64,000 nucleotides of DNA from QPIN01 sp965224575 (GCA_965224575.1 CBDCZQ010000004.1:62001-126000); one strand, 5' to 3'; counted from the stretch's first letter, positions 44,161 through 53,284 are shown. Numbers and translations: made by a program. The notes: a model not told the origin generated them from the letters alone.

Positions 44161-46571
44161 GGTTTGTTTGCTGTTCTTTTTGTCGATTTTTTCGTTTTTC
44201 CAGACCCTCGATTGCTTGATTTTTTCTTATTCGACTCTTTTTTTGTCACTTTTTCTTTAGATGTTTTCGATTTTATTGTTTTTTTATTCCCACCTTTTTT
44301 TCTATCCACTTTTGTTTTAGAGACTTTTGATTTGTCTTTTTTTCTATCTGCTTTTTTCTTAGCCGGCTTACGTCTGGGTAGATTCGTTAAATCAAAGTCA
44401 ATTTTTTTATCGTCCAAATCAACTCTGGCCACACGCACTTCAACCTTATCACCTAATCTATAGTTTATGCCTGTTCGCTCTCCCTTTAATTGATGTGTTT
44501 TAGCATCAAAATGAAAATAATCTTGGGGTAAATTTGTGATATGAACAAGACCTTCGACAAAAATATTTTCTAGCTCTACAAAAAAACCAAACCCTGTAAC
44601 TGCAGTGATAATGCCTTTATATTCTTCGCCTATTTTATCCATCATATATTCGCATTTAAGCCAATTAACAACGTCTCTCGTTGCCTCGTCTGCTCTACGT
44701 TCATTGGCGGAACAATGCTCTCCCAAAACCACCATATCCGGTAGTCCATAAAAAAAACTGGATGCAGGTTTATTATCTATACAATGTTTAATCGCCCGGT
44801 GCACTAATAAATCAGGATAACGCCTAATGGGTGACGTAAAATGTGCATAGGCATCTAAAGCCAAACCAAAATGACCTTTTTTCTCAGGGCTATAAACTGC
44901 CTGAGACATAGACCGCAACAAAACAGTTTGAATTAAATGTGCATCATCTCTGTCCTTAACTGAAGCAAGCAAGTGCATATAATCCAATGGTGTTGGTTTA
45001 TCACCGCCACCTAGCATTAAACCCAATTCATTTAAAAAGGTTTTCAGCGTCAGTAATTTTTCTGTCCCTGGCCCTTCATGCACACGTAACAAATGTGGCA
45101 TTTTTTTACGAATAAGAAAACGAGCCGCTGCGTTATTGGCAGTAATCATAAATTCTTCAATTAATTTATGTGCATCATTTCTTTCGGTTGGAACAATTTT
45201 CTCTATTTTTCTATCTTTCGCAAAAACAATTTGAGTTTCCTGCGTATCAAAATCCATTGCGCCTCGTAATTCACGCTGCTTACGCATCACTTTATAAAGG
45301 CTATAAAGCTCGTTAAGGTCTGGAACTAATGCAGAATATTTTTTAATCAGTGTTTTATCTTTTTTAACTAAAATCTTGGCAACATTGGTATAAGTTAATC
45401 GTGCATGAGAACGCATCACAGCATTAAAAAAACCTGAACGAACGACTTTACCTTCTTGATTAATAGTCAACTCGCAAACCATGCACAGTCGATCAACATC
45501 TGGATTGATGGAGCATAAGCCATTCGATAATATTTCCGGCAACATGGGAATTACTTGTTCCGGAAAATAAACCGAGGTACTTCGATTTTTTGCTTCAGCA
45601 TCAAGGGCAGTATTAACCTGTACATAATGAGAAACATCAGCAATAGCTACTAATAGCTTCCAGCCTTTTGTAGTTTTTTTACAATAAACCGCATCATCAA
45701 AATCTCGTGCATCTTCACCATCTATAGTGACTAGTGGTAAATCGCGAATATCAACACGATTTTCTTTTGCGGCCTCTGGCACTTCCTTAGTTAAAGGTTT
45801 GGTTTCTGCAATGACTTCATTAGGCCATTGAAAAGGCAAATCATGTGAACGAAGTGCCATTTCTATTTCCATACCTGGCGCCATATGCTTGCCCAGTATT
45901 TCGACAATTCGCCCTATTGCTGGACGATGATTACTCGGATGCTGAATAATTTCTGCAACAACAATTTGTCCTTTCTTTGCCTTGCCAACTTCATCCTTAG
46001 GTATGGATATGTTTTGCGTTATTTTTTTATTGTCAGCGACAACAAAAATAACACCTTTTTCTTTAAATAAGCGCCCCACAACCTGATTTGTATTGCGTTC
46101 AAGTATTTCAACCAACGCGCCCTCTCTACGTCCTTTTCTATCTAACCCTGCAACCCTAACAACAACTCTGTCGTTGTGCATAAGAGATTTCATTTCTCTG
46201 GGTGATAAAAATAGATCATCCGAACCATTATCTGGCTTAACAAAACCAAACCCATCCGCATGACCCAAGACTCTTCCTGCGATTAAATCTTTACTGTTAA
46301 CAAGGCAGTATTTTTGCCTGCGATTAAATAATAATTGTCCATCCCGTTCCATTGCTCGCAAACGTCGCCGCAATGCTTCAAGGTTATCAGCAGATTCAAG
46401 ACCAAATTGTTGAGCAATTTGTTGCCGACGTAAGGGCTTGCCTATTTCTTCAATTAATTGAAGAATAAGTTCTCGACTAGGGATTGGGTTGTCATATTTT
46501 TCAGCTTCACGCTGAGCATATGGATCTTTGGTTTGAGTAAAATCGTTTGGTTCGTCTGATTGGGGGGGCAT
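44157..46571 (-). CDS. rnr: Ribonuclease R
   Basis: An 804-residue RNase R. It has an N-terminal winged helix (residues 25-90), cold-shock RNA-binding domains, the RNB catalytic domain with the Asp cluster in TIDGEDARDFDDAVYC (about residue 280), an S1 domain near 640-725 (EYKGIITAVTGFGFFVELE), and a long Lys-rich tail of about 75 residues (repeats of KKKADRKKDKSK type). It degrades structured RNA 3' to 5' and works in trans-translation and rRNA quality control. The basic tail is long but normal in kind for RNase R. Confidence 0.96.
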   Translation of the reverse strand: MPPQSDEPNDFTQTKDPYAQREAEKYDNPIPSRELILQLIEEIGKPLRRQQIAQQFGLESADNLEALRRRLRAMERDGQLLFNRRQKYCLVNSKDLIAGRVLGHADGFGFVKPDNGSDDLFLSPREMKSLMHNDRVVVRVAGLDRKGRREGALVEILERNTNQVVGRLFKEKGVIFVVADNKKITQNISIPKDEVGKAKKGQIVVAEIIQHPSNHRPAIGRIVEILGKHMAPGMEIEMALRSHDLPFQWPNEVIAETKPLTKEVPEAAKENRVDIRDLPLVTIDGEDARDFDDAVYCKKTTKGWKLLVAIADVSHYVQVNTALDAEAKNRSTSVYFPEQVIPMLPEILSNGLCSINPDVDRLCMVCELTINQEGKVVRSGFFNAVMRSHARLTYTNVAKILVKKDKTLIKKYSALVPDLNELYSLYKVMRKQRELRGAMDFDTQETQIVFAKDRKIEKIVPTERNDAHKLIEEFMITANNAAARFLIRKKMPHLLRVHEGPGTEKLLTLKTFLNELGLMLGGGDKPTPLDYMHLLASVKDRDDAHLIQTVLLRSMSQAVYSPEKKGHFGLALDAYAHFTSPIRRYPDLLVHRAIKHCIDNKPASSFFYGLPDMVVLGEHCSANERRADEATRDVVNWLKCEYMMDKIGEEYKGIITAVTGFGFFVELENIFVEGLVHITNLPQDYFHFDAKTHQLKGERTGINYRLGDKVEVRVARVDLDDKKIDFDLTNLPRRKPAKKKADRKKDKSKVSKTKVDRKKGGNKKTIKSKTSKEKVTKKESNKKKSSNRGSGKTKKSTKRTANKP

Positions 46572-46720
46572 TTAAATTTGTTTTTTAGATTTAAAATCTG
46601 GCTATTTTATTAATTGATGAATGGAGGTGTCCTTAACATTCAAGCCACTTGGTTTTTATAGCATTCTACATGATAAAACACAACTCGTTTTTTTGCTTAC
46701 AAAACAATCTCATTATTCAG

Positions 46721-47536
46721 CTATTGCTGGTCCAAAACTCTACACAATATTTCTTTTACCGTTTCAGGCTCAAAGGGTTTATCACAAATTCCAGATATTC
46801 CAGCTTGCTGAACATTACTTAATCGTGCTTCATTCTCCTCACTAGTTACCATCAAGATGGGAATATAAGGGTTATTCAATACATTTCTAATCGTTTCTGT
46901 TAACTGCTGTCCATCCATTTCAGGCATATTAAAATCTGTCACGATTAAATCAAATGCATCTTCAGATTGACTAAAAACTTCTACGCCTTCTTTTCCATCT
47001 TTTGCATGAGTTATTTGTGTAATACCCATGCTATTTAGAACCCGTGTAATATGTTTTCTAGCCATTAAACTATCATCAACCACAAGCACTCTTACATCCT
47101 CAATATCATAATGCTCAAGAGCTAGTTCTTCTGGATCTATATAATCAATCGTTGTTCTCAATGCTCTTTTTAAATCTTCATGACTAAAAGGTTTGGGCAA
47201 AATAGCAATCACTCCCGCTTGGCGAATAGGGTCTAATGCAGAGAAACGAACTTCACTTGAAATTAACATAAAGGGTATTTCAGTATGTTTAGCAGAGCTT
47301 TTAATTTCTTTCACTAGCTCTGTTGCAGTCATATCAGCTAAATACATGCTACTAATGATTAAATCAGGTTGATATTTTTTCAGTGCCTTTAAAACTTGCT
47401 CACCTGAAGTTGCGCATTCTATATTTAGAATATCCTCATCTGCCAAATGTTTTGTAATAATTTTTAACTGAGTTTTTGAGGGCTCAACAAGTAAAATAGA
47501 TAATTCGGATATATGAATTTTATTAGAAATACTCAT
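46721..47536 (-). CDS. Double-receiver response regulator (pseudo-receiver + receiver)
   Basis: A 271-residue protein of two REC domains and nothing else. The N-terminal one is degenerate: the acidic pocket reads VEPS and the phosphoacceptor position is Ser63 (LIISSMYLADMT). The C-terminal one is canonical, with VVDDSLMARKH and LIVTDFNMPEMDG. It is a tandem paralog of the next protein upstream. Output may be through protein contact. No DNA-binding or enzyme domain is present. Confidence 0.9.
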   Translation of the reverse strand: MSISNKIHISELSILLVEPSKTQLKIITKHLADEDILNIECATSGEQVLKALKKYQPDLIISSMYLADMTATELVKEIKSSAKHTEIPFMLISSEVRFSALDPIRQAGVIAILPKPFSHEDLKRALRTTIDYIDPEELALEHYDIEDVRVLVVDDSLMARKHITRVLNSMGITQITHAKDGKEGVEVFSQSEDAFDLIVTDFNMPEMDGQQLTETIRNVLNNPYIPILMVTSEENEARLSNVQQAGISGICDKPFEPETVKEILCRVLDQQ

Positions 47537-47584
47537 ATTAAAATATAGTTTTTAATTTAGGGCACCTTTAAGATATAACTGAAA

Positions 47585-48400
47585 TCAAATTTCATCCAGT
47601 ACTCGTTTTAATACTTCTTTTACTGTGTGAGGATCAAAAGGTTTATCGAAAATCCCTGTGATACCAGCTTGATGCACATTATTTAATCGTGCTTCGTTAT
47701 GCTCACTAGTCACCATTAAAATCGGAATATACGGATTATCTAATTCAGTTCTAATCGTTTCTGTCAGCTCTATACCATCCATTTCAGGCATATTTAAGTC
47801 TGTCACAATTAAATCAAACCCTCTTTCTGATTGACTAAAAATATCTACACCATCTCGCCCATTTTCTGCTTGAGTGATTTGTATAATACCCATACCATTC
47901 AAAACGCGCATGATATGTTTTCTAGCCGTTAAACTATCATCAACGACTAATACCCGTAAATCTTCAATTTCAAAACTTTCAAGCATCAATTCACTAGGGT
48001 CTATATATTCAATGGTTGTTCTTAATGCACGTTTTAAGTTATCATGATTAAACGGTTTCGGTAGGATAGCAACAACACCTGCTTGACGGATTGGCTCTAA
48101 AGCTGAGAGCCTTAGCTCACTAGAAATCAACATGAAAGGGATGTTTTTAGCTTTATCAATTTTTTTTATTTTTCCAATCAAATCTACCGCAGTCATATCA
48201 GCCAAATACATACTGCTAATAATTAGATCAGATTGATAGCTTGAAATTGCCTCTATAGCTTCTATACCAGAAGTCACACAATCTATGTTGACTATACCTT
48301 CTTCAATCAAATGGTTCTTAATGACTTTTAACTGCGTTCTTGAAGGCTCAATTAGTAAAATTGATAGGTCTGATATATGAACTTGAGTGTTTTCTGTCAT
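47585..48400 (-). CDS. Double-receiver response regulator, tandem paralog
   Basis: A 271-residue protein of the same length and layout as the one at 46721-47536, and largely identical in sequence. REC1 again has IEPS and Ser in place of the phosphoacceptor Asp (LIISSMYLADMT); REC2 has VVDDSLTARKH and LIVTDLNMPEMDG. The pair must result from a gene duplication that preserved the same degenerate receiver, suggesting REC1 has a selected non-phosphorylated function. It is 24 bases downstream of the FMN reductase gene. Confidence 0.9.
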   Translation of the reverse strand: MTENTQVHISDLSILLIEPSRTQLKVIKNHLIEEGIVNIDCVTSGIEAIEAISSYQSDLIISSMYLADMTAVDLIGKIKKIDKAKNIPFMLISSELRLSALEPIRQAGVVAILPKPFNHDNLKRALRTTIEYIDPSELMLESFEIEDLRVLVVDDSLTARKHIMRVLNGMGIIQITQAENGRDGVDIFSQSERGFDLIVTDLNMPEMDGIELTETIRTELDNPYIPILMVTSEHNEARLNNVHQAGITGIFDKPFDPHTVKEVLKRVLDEI

Positions 48401-48424
48401 TTATATTTCCAAAAAATTAAATAA

Positions 48425-49000
48425 TTAAGCTTTTAACTTATCTAAAAGGTTAACTAAATTAAGACCTAACTTTTCTACAGCTTGTTGCTGTTTTTTATCT
48501 GCTAACTTACCATCCTCTCCAAAGGCTTTAAATGCCATTGGTATGGCCTGTTGCTCTGGCAAAACTGTCACGCCTATATTATTTAAAAGCATTCTTAAAA
48601 ACACCAACCCTCTTATTCCCCCTAACCCACCTGGAGATGCAGCCATAATAGAAGCAACTTTTCCCCTATAGGCCAGTAAAGGAGGTTCATCATCAGACTC
48701 TGCACGAGATGCCCAATCAATCACATTTTTTAATAAAGGGCTGAATGCACTGTTATACTCGGGTGATGCTATAAGAAACCCATCATGTTCTACTAAAAGC
48801 TTTTTAAATTCGTGGGCTTTTGCAGGCATTCCCTGTTCAGTCTCCAAATCCTGATTAAATAGTGGCATAGGAAAATCAATTAAATCTATCACTGTTACGC
48901 TAGCACCTTGATTTTCTGCAGCTAATGCAGCAATTTTAACCAATTTTTGATTAACTGACTGTTTCCGGCTACTACCTGAAAAAGCGAGAATTTTAGTCAT
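48425..49000 (-). CDS. NADPH-dependent FMN reductase family protein
   Basis: A 191-residue flavodoxin-like protein. The N-terminal phosphate-binding loop is FSGSSRKQSVNQKL, and the later segments PEYNSAFSPLLKNVIDWASR and AASPGGLGG match the NADPH-dependent FMN reductase (ArsH/ChrR/SsuE-like) family. It reduces FMN or quinones with NAD(P)H. It overlaps the cytochrome gene by eight bases and so belongs to the sulfite dehydrogenase transcription unit. Confidence 0.88.
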   Translation of the reverse strand: MTKILAFSGSSRKQSVNQKLVKIAALAAENQGASVTVIDLIDFPMPLFNQDLETEQGMPAKAHEFKKLLVEHDGFLIASPEYNSAFSPLLKNVIDWASRAESDDEPPLLAYRGKVASIMAASPGGLGGIRGLVFLRMLLNNIGVTVLPEQQAIPMAFKAFGEDGKLADKKQQQAVEKLGLNLVNLLDKLKA

Positions 49001-49529
49001 TTTCTATTTCCTGTTGATAAATATTGATAAACCCTCTTCTATTGGGCATGTTGACTTTTGGTAAAGAGCTTGAATTAATGATCTTATCTCGTTTAATGAT
49101 TCCGTTTAAATATAAAAGATAGGCCGTTACCGCATACAATTGATTATTATTTAAAATACCTGGTGCATCAAGGGGCATGGATCGACGTGTAAAGTCAAAA
49201 ATTGTCGTTGCATAAGGCCAGTATGTTCCAATAATTTTATCAGGCGAGTTATCGGTTAAAGAATGCATCGCGCCTGCCAATTCATCTGCGCTATCCCCCG
49301 AACCATCAACACCGTGACAGGACAAACAGTATTTTTCATACACTTCTTTTCCTTTATGAGCTGTTCCCTGCCCTTTTGGCAACCCTTTACCATCAACAAA
49401 TATATCTATATCCCATTGTTTAATCAAGTTTTTTGGGGCATATTGCCCTAAATTCGGTTGATTATCTACCGCTAATAAATTACTACTCAGACAGAAAAAC
49501 AAGAAAAAAGTAAATTTACGCATATACAT
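48993..49529 (-). CDS. Monoheme cytochrome c, partner of the sulfite dehydrogenase
   Basis: A protein of about 178 residues with a signal peptide (MRKFTFFLFFCLSSNLLA) and one heme motif, CLSCH, near residue 70, followed by GVDGSGDSADELAGA. A Met in RRSMPLD is the probable sixth ligand. It is similar in form to SoxD/SorB-type cytochromes. The start is uncertain: ATG at 49527-49529 has an AAGG site 11 bases upstream; ATG at 49523 and GTG at 49541 are alternatives. It overlaps the end of the SoxC-like gene, indicating coupling. Confidence 0.85.
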   Translation of the reverse strand: MYMRKFTFFLFFCLSSNLLAVDNQPNLGQYAPKNLIKQWDIDIFVDGKGLPKGQGTAHKGKEVYEKYCLSCHGVDGSGDSADELAGAMHSLTDNSPDKIIGTYWPYATTIFDFTRRSMPLDAPGILNNNQLYAVTAYLLYLNGIIKRDKIINSSSLPKVNMPNRRGFINIYQQEIEND

Positions 49530-50781
49530 GCGATATTTCACCTTTGTTAGTTATTTCCCAACTTACAATAGCATTGTAGTGGAAATAAGCATTTTTACCT
49601 CTTTCTGCTATCAATTTTTCTCGCTCAGGCTGCACATAACCTGTTTCATCAGTTGCCCGGCTTTTTAGTAACGCTTTCTCCCCTGTCCAACGCCATGGAA
49701 TCCGAAAACGGGTAAAACACTTTGAAAGTACGGGTTCTTGTAATTCAGCCTCTCCCCAGGTTTGTCCACCATCAACTGAAACCTCAACTTTTACAATTTT
49801 TCCTCGACCACTCCAAGCTAAACCACTAATTTGGTAAAAACCAGTTTTATCTAATTTATGACCGTAAGATGGATTAGTAATTAAAGACTTTGCCTCCATC
49901 ACAAAGGTAAATTGCCTAGCCTTACCAGATGGTAATAATTCAGTATATTTAGATGTTTCATTTCTTGACATAGTGGGTCTATTACTTAAATGTAATCGGC
50001 GCAACCATTTTACGTTTACCACCCCTTCCCACCCTGGTGCAATCAATCGTAACGGATAACCATTTTCAGGTCTGATTCGCTCCCCATTCTGGTAAATAGC
50101 CAAAAAGCAATCATCCATAATTTTTTCTAAAGGAATGCTCACATTCATTATTGAAGCATCACCCCCTTCAACGATCACCCACTTTGCGCGAGATGTTATT
50201 TTTGCTTCATTGAGTAAAATTTTTAAAGGAACACCTGTCCATTCACTGCAAGAGACCATGCCGTGAAAATAGCCTACGGCCGTTTGTATTGGCTTATCTC
50301 TCCATCCAGCATTACTGTTACCACCACATTCTATAAAACACTGTCGTGAAACCATAGGATAACGCTGCAAAGAATCCATATCAAAAACTAAAGGATTTTT
50401 TACCTCGCCATGAATGAGCAATTGGTGTTTCTTTGGGTCAATTTGTGGGACGCCATTATGATGCCGCTCAAAATGCAACCCATTGGGTGTTATTGTCCCT
50501 TCTAAATTTTGTAAAGGCGTCCAGGAAACACCATTTCCCGTAGCAGCATTATTAGCCATCGTCCAGCGAATAGCTTCTTTTTCATAAACAGAAGGTTGAC
50601 CATAATTACTAAAAGAGTCACCTGGTTTTTCCATCCATGGCTGGCGATATTTTTCTGTTTCCGCAAGTAATGAGTCAGAAGCCAGTGTAGCAACAGAAAA
50701 AGCAATCCCTTTTTTAAGAAAAAACCGACGATCTAATAAGCCACCATTCGCCACTGTTTTCAAATTAGTGTTTATTGTCAT
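49516..50781 (-). CDS. soxC: SoxC/SorA-type molybdopterin sulfite dehydrogenase
   Basis: A 421-residue sulfite oxidase family protein. A twin-arginine signal (RRFFLKKG, then a hydrophobic stretch) sends the folded Moco protein to the periplasm. The molybdenum Cys is in RQCFIECGGNSNAGW, and the C-terminal dimerisation domain contains VEVSVDGGQTWGEAEL. No b-type heme domain is present, so electrons should pass to the cytochrome encoded next. It resembles SoxC most, but soxXYZAB are absent from the window. Function as direct sulfite oxidation is likely; substrate remains inferred. Confidence 0.88.
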   Translation of the reverse strand: MTINTNLKTVANGGLLDRRFFLKKGIAFSVATLASDSLLAETEKYRQPWMEKPGDSFSNYGQPSVYEKEAIRWTMANNAATGNGVSWTPLQNLEGTITPNGLHFERHHNGVPQIDPKKHQLLIHGEVKNPLVFDMDSLQRYPMVSRQCFIECGGNSNAGWRDKPIQTAVGYFHGMVSCSEWTGVPLKILLNEAKITSRAKWVIVEGGDASIMNVSIPLEKIMDDCFLAIYQNGERIRPENGYPLRLIAPGWEGVVNVKWLRRLHLSNRPTMSRNETSKYTELLPSGKARQFTFVMEAKSLITNPSYGHKLDKTGFYQISGLAWSGRGKIVKVEVSVDGGQTWGEAELQEPVLSKCFTRFRIPWRWTGEKALLKSRATDETGYVQPEREKLIAERGKNAYFHYNAIVSWEITNKGEISHVYA

Positions 50782-50869
50782 AAGCTTTATTATTCAAAAA
50801 CAATCGTATTCGTTGTACAGTCCAGATAAATAATGCTGATTCTTTCAATCAACAAAAACCCATAACTCT

Positions 50870-51199
50870 CTATGGTTTTAGCTTGACTGCTGTGCCGTAA
50901 GCAAGCATTTCAGAAGCATTTGACATAATTGCACTCGTTGTAAATCGAATGTTCACAACGGCATCTGCATCTCTTTTCTGTGCCTCATCAACCATTCTTT
51001 CAATCGCTTTATCACGAGCATCAGCCAACATTTCTGTGTACCCTGCAATTTCACCCCCGATAATCCCCTTTAATCCAGCCATAAAATCTCGCCCAACATG
51101 TTTTGACTGAACTATATTGCCTGCAACAACGCCAAGGTTTTCACTAATTTCTCTTCCGGGAACATCAGGTGTAGTAGAAAAAATCATTTTTGTATCCAT
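50870..51199 (-). CDS. YbjQ/UPF0145-family protein
   Basis: A protein of about 109 residues with the UPF0145 (YbjQ) core: FSTTPDVPGREISENLGVVAGNIVQSKH near the start and ARDKAIERMVDEAQKRDADAVVNIRFTTS. The start is set at ATG 51197-51199 (MDTKMIF); the ATG at 51187 is also possible. A longer frame continues upstream only because it reads into the neighbouring insertion sequence. Members form pentamers; function is unknown. The IS insertion lies 34 bases upstream and has probably altered its promoter. Confidence 0.85.
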   Translation of the reverse strand: MDTKMIFSTTPDVPGREISENLGVVAGNIVQSKHVGRDFMAGLKGIIGGEIAGYTEMLADARDKAIERMVDEAQKRDADAVVNIRFTTSAIMSNASEMLAYGTAVKLKP

Positions 51200-51232
51200 A
51201 AGTTTATTTGTTATATAGGTAAAATAAAGTAA

Positions 51233-51241
51233 ATAAATTAT
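51233..51241. repeat. Target-site duplication, left (ATAAATTAT)
   Basis: Nine bases, ATAAATTAT, directly left of the IS end. The same nine bases lie at 52463-52471 on the right. A perfect 9-bp duplication shows that the element was inserted by transposition. Confidence 0.9.
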
Positions 51242-52462
51242 CTCTGTACATGACAAAAATTTTAAAAGGTTGATGTAGCCCGTTGAAATGTAATTAAATA
51301 CCGGGTTTTTGTTTTGGCAAACATGAATAACGGACAATTACAGACCAACGAACTAACCGCTATATTAAACGAGCATTTTCATTGGAACAAGGCAAGAATG
51401 GGATGTTTTGTAGGAATGCTAATAGCCATAATGGTTGTAGGCACAGTAAACCTGACACAATTGGCTCTATTTTTTCCTAGCAAGGCATTGGTTTCATCAC
51501 GATACAGGCGCATACAACGGTTTTTTAGTGAACATTGGCTTGATTACAATGAAATCGCTCGTTTTATCATGAAGTTATTTGGTTTTACCGAAAATGACTT
51601 TTATTTGTCATTGGATAGAACCAACTGGAAATGGGGTAAAACCAACATTAATTTATTAGTGCTGGCCGTTGTCTATAAAGGCGCAGCCATTCCCGTGTAT
51701 TGGCTACTCTTGAATAAGCGGGGCAATTCTAATTGGCGAGAAAGAATCGTGCTAATGAAACGGTTTATTAGCCAGTTTGGCAGGACAGGATTAAGGGGCT
51801 GTTAGCGGATCGTGAATTTATAGGTGATAAATGGATGGGGTGGCTCATTGAAGAAAAAATACCTTTCAATATTCGGATTCGTAATAATAGTTATACCGTA
51901 AATAGTCGGGGTGATCGTCTACGTGTTGACCATTTATTTCGTGGATTAAAGCCCGGCGAGAGGCTTAATATTAATGAAGCAAGACTTTTAGGTGCTTGCT
52001 CAGTCTATTTAAGTGGCCTCCGCTTGAGTGATGGGAAATTATTAATCGTTGCTAATGCTAGCCTTAATCCGAATGCGATTGAAGAATATGGCCTGCGTTG
52101 GGAAATTGAAACCTTGTTTGGGTGTTTAAAAGGCCGAGGGTTTAACCTTGAAGATACGCGCGTTGTGGGTTATCTCCGCATGAAAAAGTTATTTGTATTA
52201 CCTGTTATTGCTTTTTGCTGGTCTCATAAAGTAGGCGAATGGAAAGACGATTGTGTTTTACCGATAAAAACCAAAACACATCAACGTTTAGCACAAAGCA
52301 TCTTTAGGTATGGTTTAGATTGTATTCGTTCCGAGCTGTTTAATATTTTTTCACAATCGAAAAAACAGGTGAAGAAAATACTGTCTTTACTCCGTCCTGC
52401 TTTGTCAGGTAATAGAATTTATGGAGGATCAGTTAGATGCTGATTTTTTGTCGTGTACAGAG
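51242..52462. mobile_element. IS4-family insertion sequence, 1221 bp, with target-site duplication
   Basis: Terminal inverted repeats CTCTGTACATGACAAAAA (51242-51259) and its complement at 52445-52462 match at 17 of 18 positions. A 9-bp direct repeat (ATAAATTAT) flanks it on both sides. It encodes one transposase, broken by a frameshift. Sharp ends and a perfect duplication indicate recent arrival. I cannot name the IS. Confidence 0.92.
51314..52443 (+). pseudogene. IS4-family transposase, disrupted by a one-base frameshift
   Basis: Two adjoining frames, 51314-51805 and 51835-52443, together form a complete DDE transposase. The first Asp is in LSLDRTNW, the second in LLADREFIG (encoded right at the junction, in the second frame), and the Glu is in YGLRWEIETLFGCLK, which matches the YREK signature of the IS4 family exactly. 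The change of frame near 51780-51790 fits a single-base loss in a stretch reading FGQDRIKGLLADREF when repaired. Programmed frameshifting is not known for this group, so the copy is probably inactive. Confidence 0.85.
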
Positions 52463-52471
52463 ATAAATTAT
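52463..52471. repeat. Target-site duplication, right (ATAAATTAT)
   Basis: Right-hand copy of the nine-base duplication bordering the IS4-family element; identical to 51233-51241. Confidence 0.9.
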
Positions 52472-52610
52472 ATAAGTATTAACTGTATTAATAACAAAAA
52501 ATATCTTCAATGTCTTTGACGAACACCTCAGTAGTCTATTTTTTTATCTCCACAGCTATTATTTCAATTCTATTTTTAGTTAAAGCTATCCTTATTTAGT
52601 GATAAATGTA

Positions 52611-52759
52611 CTAAGAATCTGTTCAAGATCGTTATAAACCACTGTCTGTTGCACGCGGACGGAACGCAAAAACCAGAGTTTACATGGAATAAATGAGGCT
52701 TTCCGGCACCGTCCAAGCATAATCGGTAGTGGTGCAGTAAATTTTGAACAAGTTCTAAG
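52611..52759. mobile_element. Decayed small mobile element
   Basis: Ends CTAAGAATCTGTTCAAGAT and the complement of CTTAGAACTTGTTCAAAAT form an imperfect inverted repeat (14 of 19) around 149 bases of distinctly higher GC. Short frames on the minus strand cross it, but none has a start, a ribosome site or a recognisable product. Probably a remnant of an IS or MITE. The rest of 52472-52910 shows nothing else. Confidence 0.4.
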
Positions 52760-52898
52760 GCAACTAGAAGTAGATAATCCACCCATTTTAATTAACTATT
52801 TTATTGTTTCATTATTGATGTCTATCACACTATTATAAATAAACTTTAAGTTTATATTTTATAAACCCCAACCAAACAAAAAATTCTTTTAAATGGTA

Positions 52899-52904
52899 TA
52901 TAAT
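52899..52904 (+). promoter_or_regulatory. Putative -10 box for the candidate small RNA
   Basis: TATAAT, preceded by TGGTA, lies seven bases before G at 52911. No good -35 hexamer is seen at the usual distance, so the promoter, if real, would depend on the extended -10 character. Confidence 0.35.
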
Positions 52905-52910
52905 TTAATT

Positions 52911-53018
52911 GGAGATAGTACTAACCGCTTGGTCTTCTAGACAAAAAGATATTAGATTTAATATCAATTACTTAATATGGTATCCTAATCGTTTAGAAGC
53001 ATCCAAGCGGCTTTTTTT
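52911..53018 (+). ncRNA. Candidate structured small RNA ending in a terminator
   Basis: A stretch of about 108 nt with no open frame. CCGCTTGG (52925-52932) pairs exactly with CCAAGCGG (53003-53010), and next to it CTTCTA pairs with TAGAAG (52994-52999). Inside is a perfect 7-bp hairpin GATATTA/TAATATC. A run of seven T (53012-53018) follows the closing stem, as in an intrinsic terminator, and TATAAT stands upstream. It could be a small regulatory RNA or merely a long-range terminator. No known RNA family is recognised. Confidence 0.5.
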
Positions 53019-53193
53019 ATTATAAACATATGTTCTATATGCTAATTTTAGAAAGTAAAATTTTGATTACTTTAATGAGTAAAATCTGAAATAACAAAGA
53101 AGCTTTGAAAAACTAAAAAACACCTTTACCTAAGAAAAATAAAATTTTAGGCTAGATATAAAAAATAACTTGTAGTATCATACCGGATCTTTA

Positions 53194-53284
53194 GGAGAGG
53201 TGGCTGAGCGGCCGAAGGCGGCGGTCTTGAAAACCGTTGAGGGTTTGTAGCCCTCCCAGGGTTCGAATCCCTGCCTCTCCGCCA
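53194..53284 (+). tRNA. tRNA-Ser (anticodon TGA)
   Basis: A class II tRNA with a 7-bp acceptor stem (GGAGAGG with CCTCTCC), D-arm GGCTGAGCGGCCGAAGGC, anticodon loop CTTGAAA with TGA at 53228-53230, a long variable arm of the serine type and T-arm GGTTCGAATCC. G is the discriminator and CCA (53282-53284) is encoded. It reads UCA and related serine codons. Confidence 0.98.

Noticed and set aside
46721..48400. Direct repeat from an assembly duplication
   Set aside because: The two double-receiver genes differ throughout in sequence and spacing, so they are old paralogs and not an artefact.
51200..51337. N-terminal extension of the YbjQ-family protein
   Set aside because: The extra codons lie in the left end of the IS element and its target duplication; the family start is at MDTKMIF or MIFSTT.
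52576..52786. Small minus-strand genes in the gap after the IS
   Set aside because: Two overlapping frames cross a decayed element; neither has a ribosome site or a recognisable product.
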